Shown in pieces: positions 1 to 5,561 of a stretch of 7,049 bases of DNA. This DNA is from JBBRLA01 sp038231615 (GTDB lineage: Bacteria > Myxococcota_A > Polyangia > Palsa-1104 > JAEUJZ01): the NCBI GenBank assembly GCA_038231615.1, contig JBBRLA010000460.1, forward strand, positions 1 to 7,049, written 5' to 3'. Numbering within the stretch: position 1 is the stretch's first letter; every line of letters begins with the position of its first letter. A model generated the notes under the pieces. The model was given only the letters and a program-made list of their open reading frames with translations, made no database searches and was not told the origin of the DNA. A program made the translations under genes and the position numbers.

Positions 1-1
1 C

Positions 2-877
2 GGGGTGGTCATCGACATCTATGATCAGGTGGCGGTGGTGCGTTTCGACGACGAGGCGGCCCGGGTCGAGGTCGAGGCGCTGGCGGAGGAGGTGTTGGCC
101 CTTTCCCAGGGCGGAGGGCCGGAAGCGCCCGCGCCGCTCGGGTTGTGCGCCGTGTACGAGCGGAGCCGGGGTGGACAGGGGGCGCTGCTCCTGGGCCGCA
201 TGCCGGAGGCAAAGCCGGGGAGCGCAAACGAGATCCCGGTGCGGGAGCACGGGATCACCCTGCTGGTGGACGTGGTACATGGGCAAAAAACCGGGTTTTT
301 CTTGGACCAGCGGGAGAACCGGCTGCTGGTCCGGCAAAGGGCCCGGGGGCTCTCGGTGTGGAACGGGTTTTGTTATACCGGCGGGTTCTCGGTACAGGCG
401 GCGCTGGGGGGCGCGACGCGGGTGACCAGCGTAGATATAGCCGAGGCGGCGCTGGGAACGGCGCGACGCAACTTCGCCGCCAATGGGCTGGATCCGACCG
501 CCCACGACTTCTTCGCCGAGGACGTCTTTGCGCACCTGCGCCGGGCCATCGCCAGCGACCTGCGCCACGGACTGGTGATCGTCGATCCGCCGAGCTTCGC
601 CCCATCGGAGAGGGCGCTGCCGAAAGCGCTTGCGGCGTACCGCGACCTCTTCGCCCTCTCGCTGCAGGTGGTGGCGCCAGGGGGGCTTCTGTGCGCGTCT
701 TCGTGCTCCAGCCACGTGGACCTGGCGGCGTTCCTCTCGGCCATCGGCGACGCGGCGGTGCGGGTGCGCCGGTCGCTGCGGGTGCTGGAGGTGCGCGGGC
801 AGCCGGCGGACCACCCCAGCCTGCCGGCGTTCCCCGAGGGGCGTTATCTTAAGTTCGCTCTCTGCTCGGTGGACTGA
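2..877 (+). CDS. COG1092-type class I SAM-dependent rRNA (cytosine-C5) methyltransferase, RlmI/RlmK-like, 5'-truncated by window
   Basis: Probably transfers a methyl group from S-adenosylmethionine to a base of 23S rRNA in the cytoplasm, as RlmI does (m5C1962 in E. coli). Numbering from the GTG at 5, the visible features are: a KTGFFLDQRENR block at 95-106, typical of the RlmI/RlmK family; the SAM-binding motif I region YTGGFSVQAALGG at 124-136 followed by the acidic SVDIA at 142-146; motif IV DPPSF at 194-198; and SCSSH at 233-237, whose Cys fits the catalytic cysteine of m5C enzymes. The family is usually near 390-400 residues with an N-terminal PUA domain. Here only about 290 remain, and the first residues (VVIDIYDQ) match the middle of the family (the 'GLxxDRYGD' stretch). 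The GTG at 5 is therefore an internal valine and the true start lies left of the window. The next gene follows after 50 bp and seems functionally unrelated. The family is confident; the exact target base is not. Confidence 0.9.
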   Translation, partial: GVVIDIYDQVAVVRFDDEAARVEVEALAEEVLALSQGGGPEAPAPLGLCAVYERSRGGQGALLLGRMPEAKPGSANEIPVREHGITLLVDVVHGQKTGFFLDQRENRLLVRQRARGLSVWNGFCYTGGFSVQAALGGATRVTSVDIAEAALGTARRNFAANGLDPTAHDFFAEDVFAHLRRAIASDLRHGLVIVDPPSFAPSERALPKALAAYRDLFALSLQVVAPGGLLCASSCSSHVDLAAFLSAIGDAAVRVRRSLRVLEVRGQPADHPSLPAFPEGRYLKFALCSVD

Positions 878-892
878 GGGCCGGAGTGGCGC

Positions 893-919
893 TTGACATC
901 CTCACGCTGCCGCCATACC
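893..919 (+). promoter_or_regulatory. possible sigma-70-type promoter for the secreted-protein gene
   Basis: A perfect -35 hexamer TTGACA lies at 893-898. The best -10 candidate is CATACC at 914-919, which matches only three of six consensus bases, with a short 15-nt spacer. Transcription would then start about at 926-928, on the ATG of the downstream gene, so the mRNA could be leaderless. An 8-bp palindrome, TACCGGTA (916-923), overlaps the -10 region and could be a regulator site or chance. The weak -10 keeps confidence low. Confidence 0.35.
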
Positions 920-927
920 GGTAGGTC

Positions 928-2217
928 ATGCAAAGCTGGCACGGATGCAGGTGGTTCGCGGTGTCCCTCCTGTGCGCCGCAGTCGCGGGGCCCGCCCTCG
1001 CCGCTCCCGACGGGCCGTCGGGCCTGCCCGCACCGGGCGCGGTGCTGCACCTTTCCAAGGGGTTCATCGACGATCCCTTGGAGCTCTCGGCAGATGGGGA
1101 CCGGGTCTATTATGTCGCCACGGACGGCGCCACCTTCGCCGAACTGCGCGCTGCGGAGGTGCCGGCGCCAGTCGCAGGGGCGTCCCGGGGGGAATTCAAG
1201 ATCCTGGGCAGCGTGCCGGGGTTGCCCATCGCGGCGACGCAGATCCTCCTTTTGCCCGAGGAACGGGTGCTGGTCATGACCCGGGAGGCGGGGACCGAGT
1301 CGCAGGCCCCCGGCCCCGTCACGGGCACTGCCTATGGATTCAAGGGCCAGCCTCCGCGGCGGGTCGGTCCTGCCAGCGAGATGGTCCTTTCCACGGTGGC
1401 GGGCGCCCCGGCCCTGGTGTTGTTCTCGCGACCGCCAAATCAGCAGGGGCTGCCCGCCCAGACCGGCGAGGTGCGCATCCAGGCCCTGCACGCGGGCACG
1501 CTGAAGCCGCTTTTGCAACGGAGCTACCGACTGAAGGACGGGGCCCTCATGACCACGCAGGGGCCGGTCTTGCCGCTCTACTACCTCGACGATCATCTGA
1601 CGCTGGTGGCCCGTCAGCCGGGGGAGTACGACAGGAAGACCGATCTGCGCCAACCCGATCGCTTCGTGGTGTTGGATCTCTTGAGCGGCAAGGTGCAGCG
1701 GGGCCCGTCCATCGCCGACCCGGCCACACTGGTAGAGACCACGCGACTCCATGAAAAACACCCGGGCGAGTCACTCTTCGCCACCTACAACCCGGAGTTC
1801 ACCCAGGTCTTCATCCAGTCCAGCCAGGCCTCCCAGCCTGAAAAGGACCTGCGCCGGGAGGCGAAGCTTCCGCGCAAGCTCTCGCTTTACGATCCGGACA
1901 GCCTGCGCACCCAGCCGGCACCGGGGGTGCTCTTCCTATCGCTGACCGTGGACCCGGTAAACGCGGCGGCGGTGGCGCGGAAGAAGGCCGACAAGGACCT
2001 GATCGACCTGTGCGAATTTGACCTGAAAAGCGGCGAGACCCGGCGCCTGATCGAGCTTCCGGGGAACAAACGCCCCAGCCGCTGGGTGGTGGGCCCTTCG
2101 GGGCGGTTGGCCCTTTTGCGCAAGCATACCGGATTTTCTCGTGGCGGAAGCGACCTGGAGTTCTATGATTTGAAGATGACCGATGTGCCCCAGAGGGCCG
2201 CGAGCGAGGCGCATTAA
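928..2217 (+). CDS. secreted protein of unknown function, probably a beta-propeller (PD40/WD40-like repeats)
   Basis: I do not recognise a named family. The 429-residue product starts with a plausible Sec signal peptide: R8 in the n-region, hydrophobic FAVSLLCAAVAG at 10-21, and a signal peptidase site after A25 (PALA/AP), so it is likely periplasmic or exported. The mature part is beta-rich, with recurring strand-turn units of the kind seen in propeller blades: SADGDRVYYVA (54-64), FVVLDLLSGKV (246-256), LSLYDPDSL (318-326), CEFDLKSGETRRL (362-374) and LEFYDLK (410-416). No catalytic motif is evident. The ATG at 928 was chosen because it gives a complete signal peptide. It has no properly spaced Shine-Dalgarno (AGG at 923-925 is only two bases away). 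A GTG at 961 has a good AGGTGG six bases upstream but would lose the charged n-region. The gene ends next to the following lipoprotein gene, which suggests co-transcription. Confidence 0.72.
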   Translation: MQSWHGCRWFAVSLLCAAVAGPALAAPDGPSGLPAPGAVLHLSKGFIDDPLELSADGDRVYYVATDGATFAELRAAEVPAPVAGASRGEFKILGSVPGLPIAATQILLLPEERVLVMTREAGTESQAPGPVTGTAYGFKGQPPRRVGPASEMVLSTVAGAPALVLFSRPPNQQGLPAQTGEVRIQALHAGTLKPLLQRSYRLKDGALMTTQGPVLPLYYLDDHLTLVARQPGEYDRKTDLRQPDRFVVLDLLSGKVQRGPSIADPATLVETTRLHEKHPGESLFATYNPEFTQVFIQSSQASQPEKDLRREAKLPRKLSLYDPDSLRTQPAPGVLFLSLTVDPVNAAAVARKKADKDLIDLCEFDLKSGETRRLIELPGNKRPSRWVVGPSGRLALLRKHTGFSRGGSDLEFYDLKMTDVPQRAASEAH

Positions 2218-2220
2218 TTG

Positions 2221-3093
2221 ATGAAACTGCGGGTCATTTCAGCAGCGGCGGCGGCGGCGCTGCCGTGGCTTTGCACCTGCCAGGGCGATGCGATGACCGG
2301 GATGGCCCCAAAGGGGGTGCTGGCCATCGATCTGGTGGATCAGCAGACGACAAGCGGGGGCATGCCGGTGCGTTATCGGATGTACGGGCCGGGGGCGCTG
2401 GCCACGGTGCCCCCGAGTGGGCCGGACCTCGCGCTGAAGATCTACCTGTCGGCGCCGCTCTCCATGGGGTCGGAGGCGGCCGCACCCTTTACCGGGCTTC
2501 TGGTCCGCGACATGGAGGAGCACGCGGCCCCTGCCCGGGGCTTCATCGTCGAGACCCTGCCCGACGCCGCGGCGCCAGCGGGCCCGTCGGTCCCGATGAC
2601 GGCGCAGGAACTGACCCTGACCCCGGACCTGCGATCCGGCCGGTCCTACACCCTGCGCCTGGATGCCAGTCAGCTCACCACCGATGATGGACAAAGCTTC
2701 CAGGTGCCGCCCGTCCTCACGTTCGAGACCGCCCGGCGCTTCCAGGTGGTGCGCGCCGATCCGCCGGGCAGCGCCCCGGTCAAGGACCTGACGCAGATCC
2801 GGCTCTATTTCAGCTCGCCGATCAGCCCGCGGATTTCGGGGCAGTACGGCATCACCCTCATGTCGGGCAACGCGCCCCTGGCCTTCACCGCGGCGCCGCA
2901 ATCCGGGGTCGGGCCCAAGGGGGCGACGCAGCAGCGTCAGGTATTGATCGAGACCGATTGCCCGCTGCCTTTGGGGACCTCCACCCTGCATGTCGATGCC
3001 GGCGGGCTGGAGGAACTTGACACCTTCAACCCCCTGGCACAGCCCTTCGACGAGACCCTGACGGTGCAAAGCGACCCCGGCCCCTGCAGGTAA
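2221..3093 (+). CDS. putative lipoprotein with two bacterial Ig-like (Big_5/SbsA-type) domains
   Basis: From the ATG at 2221 the product is 290 residues. The N-terminus has K2 and R4, an Ala-rich hydrophobic core (five GCG codons after a GCA, 8-13) and then LPWLCTCQG, with Cys at 18 and 20. LCTC resembles a degenerate lipobox, making C20 a candidate lipidated Cys; a simple secreted protein is the alternative. Two beta-sandwich-like segments follow. One (about 65-171) ends with LRSGRSYTLRLDASQLTTDDG and a terminal FETA, the typical 'xGxxYTLxL...Ltdxx G...F.T' ending of Ig-like domains in surface proteins. The second (about 174-282) opens with VVRADPPG and IRLYFSSPI. Such domains act as spacers or binding modules; no enzyme motif is seen. 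A TTG at 2218 sits directly after the previous stop and is 8 nt from GAGG (2206-2209), while the ATG is 11 nt away, so the real start may be either. Tight spacing implies translational coupling to the gene before. Confidence 0.7.
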   Translation: MKLRVISAAAAAALPWLCTCQGDAMTGMAPKGVLAIDLVDQQTTSGGMPVRYRMYGPGALATVPPSGPDLALKIYLSAPLSMGSEAAAPFTGLLVRDMEEHAAPARGFIVETLPDAAAPAGPSVPMTAQELTLTPDLRSGRSYTLRLDASQLTTDDGQSFQVPPVLTFETARRFQVVRADPPGSAPVKDLTQIRLYFSSPISPRISGQYGITLMSGNAPLAFTAAPQSGVGPKGATQQRQVLIETDCPLPLGTSTLHVDAGGLEELDTFNPLAQPFDETLTVQSDPGPCR

Positions 3094-3162
3094 TCCCCCA
3101 ACGGCCCGGTCTTGCCGCTTTTCCAAAAGAATAACAAGTGTGCGCCCTTTCACATTTGAACG

Positions 3163-4230
3163 ATGGGTGGGAGCGTGGTAGGCTCAAACATCTTGCGTCT
3201 CTGGGTTTTGGTCCTCCTGGAGGTGGCTACCTTCACCGGTACCGCGGGTGCGCTCTTGGCGAGCGCCCGGATGTACCACTCCCACTTCGGGGCACCTGAA
3301 ACCCAGGTCCGGCGACCGCTTCACAATCGCGGCGACCTGCTCTTCCCGAATGAAGAGGTGGGCATCTCCCACGATGCAGTGGGCACCTTCCTCGGCATGG
3401 ACGACGACGTCCTGGTCAAGCGCCTTCAGTCGGCGGAGGTCAAGTCGCTGCGCTTCAACCGGGGCGGCTCTTCGGTGTCGTTCCGCGTCGAGTTCAAGGA
3501 CGGCGGCCGGGCGGCGTTCAAGCCGCTGCAGATAAACCCGCAGTCGGTGCCGCGGAAGGAAGTCGCCGCCTACCGCATGAACCGCCTCCTCGGGCTGAAC
3601 CTGATCGCGCCAGCCATTTTGCGGACCTTCGGCAGGGAAGATATCCTGGGCAAGCTGTCCGGCGAGTCGGCGTCGATGCGCCCGCGGGTCGAGGCCGAGA
3701 CCACCTTCGACAACGGCGCCACCACCGGGGTGCTCCAGTACTGGATTCCCAACATCGCCAACCTGGGGCTCGACTCCGCGGAGGGGGTAAATCGCTGGTC
3801 GGAGTGGCTGTCGATCGGCACCTCCATCCCGGCGGACAAGGTCCACCTGATGCAGCAGTTCTCGACGCTCCTGCTCTTTGACCTGATGCAGAACAACTCG
3901 GACCGCTTCTCCGGGGGAAACCTGATGGGGTCGCCGGATGGAAAGTCGTTGTTTTTCATGGACAATGCGTTTGGCTTCCAAACCGATCCCGAGGGCCATC
4001 AGCGGTGTCGCAGCTACCTTTATCGGGCCCAGAAGTTCTCCCGGCGGTTCGTGACGGCGATCCGCAAGCTGGATCGGGACACGCTTGTGGAGACGATGAA
4101 GGCGGAGCCGGCGCCGCTGCTCAGCGAGGCGGAGATCGAGGCCGTCCTGGGACGGCGGGACCAGGCGCTGAAGCATGTGGATGCCCTGATCGCTCAGCAC
4201 GGAGAGGGCCGGGTCCTGGTGTTTCCATGA
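3163..4230 (+). CDS. Fam20/four-jointed-like protein kinase-fold protein with N-terminal signal or membrane anchor
   Basis: Predicted atypical kinase of 355 residues. Residues 11-35 are hydrophobic after R12 and end in ASA/R, so the protein is exported or membrane-anchored. The core matches the Fam20 layout as I recall it: GGSSVSFRVEF then FKPL (101-122), with K120 as the ATP-binding lysine; RKEVAAYRMNRLLGL (131-145), with E133 as the partner glutamate; a hinge-like VLQYWIP (190-196); FDLMQNNSDRFSGGN (239-253), with D247 as catalytic base and N253 as possible metal ligand; and FMDNAFGF (265-272), with D267 as the DFG-like metal-binding Asp. HipA kinases share a similar fold and remain an alternative, but the SDRFSGGN and DNAFGF pattern looks closer to Fam20. 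Substrate unknown. There is a single Cys (C282), so the disulfides of animal Fam20 proteins are absent. No Shine-Dalgarno is visible before the ATG; the 69-bp gap upstream is relatively AT-rich and could hold a promoter, although none is clear. The stop overlaps the start of the transporter gene. Confidence 0.72.
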   Translation: MGGSVVGSNILRLWVLVLLEVATFTGTAGALLASARMYHSHFGAPETQVRRPLHNRGDLLFPNEEVGISHDAVGTFLGMDDDVLVKRLQSAEVKSLRFNRGGSSVSFRVEFKDGGRAAFKPLQINPQSVPRKEVAAYRMNRLLGLNLIAPAILRTFGREDILGKLSGESASMRPRVEAETTFDNGATTGVLQYWIPNIANLGLDSAEGVNRWSEWLSIGTSIPADKVHLMQQFSTLLLFDLMQNNSDRFSGGNLMGSPDGKSLFFMDNAFGFQTDPEGHQRCRSYLYRAQKFSRRFVTAIRKLDRDTLVETMKAEPAPLLSEAEIEAVLGRRDQALKHVDALIAQHGEGRVLVFP

Positions 4231-5561
4231 CTGCGGACGCACAGCGCCGCAACCTGCTCTTGTTCCACGTCTACCGCTTCTTGTCGACGTCGTATCTGTT
4301 CATTCCGGTGCTTTACCTACAGGCGCGGGGGCTCTCGTACACCCAGATCGGCCTGCTCAGTTCAGTCTATTGCGTCACAGTGATGGTCTTCGAAGTGCCC
4401 ACCGGGGCCCTGGCCGACCATTTCGGCCGCCGGCTGGCGATGGCCCTGGGTTCTCTGTTGATGGCGGTAGGCTGTCTGGTCGATTTCTGGGGGCGCAGCT
4501 TTTTCTGGTTCGCCGCCGGGGATGGTCTTCTGGCCCTGGGGATGACGTTGACCTCGGGGGCCGACAGCGCGTACCTCTTCGACCTCCTGCGCGACGCGGG
4601 GCGCGTGCTCGACTACCGCCGATTGGAAGGCTCGGCGACGGCGGCCAAGTTGATCGGCGCCTCGCTGGCCCTGGTGGCCGGGGGGTGGGTGGCGCGCACC
4701 GACATCGCCCTGACCTATGCCATTTCCGCCGGGGTGTGTTTCCTTTCCGCGTGCATCGCCGCGGTGCTGGAGGAGCAGAAGCAGGACCCGGCCCTCCCCG
4801 CTATCGGCCAGACCGAGTCGCGGGGCGCGGCGCCGCGGGAACGCTGGCTGCTGCCGCTGATCCATTCGTCGCTGCAGGAGGTGCTGGACCGGCGGCGGCT
4901 GCGCTTCGCCATCGGCTTCTCGGTGCTGGTCTTCTCGCTCTTGCGGCAGGGCATCTACCTGTACCCGATCTACCTGAAGCAGGCGCACTTCGACGTGGGT
5001 CTCATCGGCATCATCCTGGCGGGGCTGAACCTGGTGGCGGCCTGGTCGGCCCACCGAATCGAGTCCATCCGGGCCTGGCTGGGGGAGTGGTGGCTGATCG
5101 TCATTTTGCCCCTGGTCATGGCGGTGACCTACATGCTCATGGGGACCCTCTTCACCTCCTTTGGGGTGCTGCTTCTGGCGGCGCAGATGCTGGTCAACGG
5201 CATCTTCTCGCCCCTGAGCAAGGAGTTGCTCAACCGCGAGATCCCCAACTCCAACCAGCGCGCCACGGTGCTGTCCCTGGAGAGCATGTCTCGGCGCCTG
5301 GTCTTCGGCATCGCCTCGCCGCTGGCGGGGTTCTTCATGGACCGCTACGGCGTGCCGATGGGCTTCTGGGCCAGCGGGGTGCTGGGGGTCATCGGCGGGT
5401 GGATGCTCTTCGGGCGGTGGATCTTTGCCAGCTTGCGGGGGACCCGCCTGCGAAGGAAAAAGCCGCTGCCGGCTATGGCGACTCCGCCGCTGCATCCCGT
5501 CTCCTCGGGATCTCCTCCCGCAGCTTCATCGTGGCCCGCAAACTCTCCGCGCCGTGGCTGA
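4227..5561 (+). CDS. MFS (major facilitator superfamily) transporter, 12 predicted membrane helices
   Basis: A 444-residue inner-membrane secondary transporter; substrate unknown. The signature loop between helices 2 and 3 is intact: GALADHFGRR at 60-69, matching MFS motif A (GxxxDxxGRR). Hydrophobic helices occur throughout, with a charged central cytoplasmic loop (about 182-225, including EEQKQD and the DRRRLR stretch) separating the two six-helix halves. SGADSAYLFD (110-119) in helix 4 is a pattern common in efflux-type MFS proteins. The start is the ATG at 4227, whose ATGA overlaps the kinase stop codon. The open frame extends further upstream, but that part lies inside the kinase gene and has no membrane-protein character. 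The last helix ends near 401. It is followed by a basic RGTRLRRKK and then a Pro/Ser/Ala-rich tail (about 414-444) that lies almost wholly over the 3' end of the opposing chemoreceptor gene and may be a recent extension. Coupling suggests a joint role with the kinase. Confidence 0.9.
   Translation: MTADAQRRNLLLFHVYRFLSTSYLFIPVLYLQARGLSYTQIGLLSSVYCVTVMVFEVPTGALADHFGRRLAMALGSLLMAVGCLVDFWGRSFFWFAAGDGLLALGMTLTSGADSAYLFDLLRDAGRVLDYRRLEGSATAAKLIGASLALVAGGWVARTDIALTYAISAGVCFLSACIAAVLEEQKQDPALPAIGQTESRGAAPRERWLLPLIHSSLQEVLDRRRLRFAIGFSVLVFSLLRQGIYLYPIYLKQAHFDVGLIGIILAGLNLVAAWSAHRIESIRAWLGEWWLIVILPLVMAVTYMLMGTLFTSFGVLLLAAQMLVNGIFSPLSKELLNREIPNSNQRATVLSLESMSRRLVFGIASPLAGFFMDRYGVPMGFWASGVLGVIGGWMLFGRWIFASLRGTRLRRKKPLPAMATPPLHPVSSGSPPAASSWPANSPRRG

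Noticed and set aside
284..300. A-run/CCGGG/T-run inverted repeat resembling a terminator or slippage site
   Set aside because: It lies in the methyltransferase gene and is simply the codons of the conserved KTGFF motif. The stem is weak A-T, the loop is almost absent, and the frame does not fit a standard slippery heptamer.
844..1761. - strand open frame of 305 codons across the start of the secreted-protein gene
   Set aside because: Arg/Gly/Pro-rich composition typical of shadow frames in GC-rich DNA. The + strand frame has a signal peptide and beta-rich pattern.
3119..3130. CTTTTCCAAAAG inverted repeat in the gap before the kinase gene
   Set aside because: Five A-T-rich base pairs with a 2-base loop and no following T-run cannot act as an intrinsic terminator.
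3112..3140. Possible promoter (TTGCCG plus AATAAC) before the kinase gene
   Set aside because: The spacing is only 12-13 bp and both boxes are poor. A sigma-54 reading (GG...GC at about 3103-3115) has the wrong 9-bp spacing. The region is AT-rich but no promoter can be called.
4005..4226. Upstream extension of the transporter frame inside the kinase gene
   Set aside because: The 74 codons before the ATG at 4227 give a Gly/Ala/Pro-rich sequence without membrane character, while the overlapping kinase C-terminus is ordinary. The ATGA start fits MFS length and the first helix.
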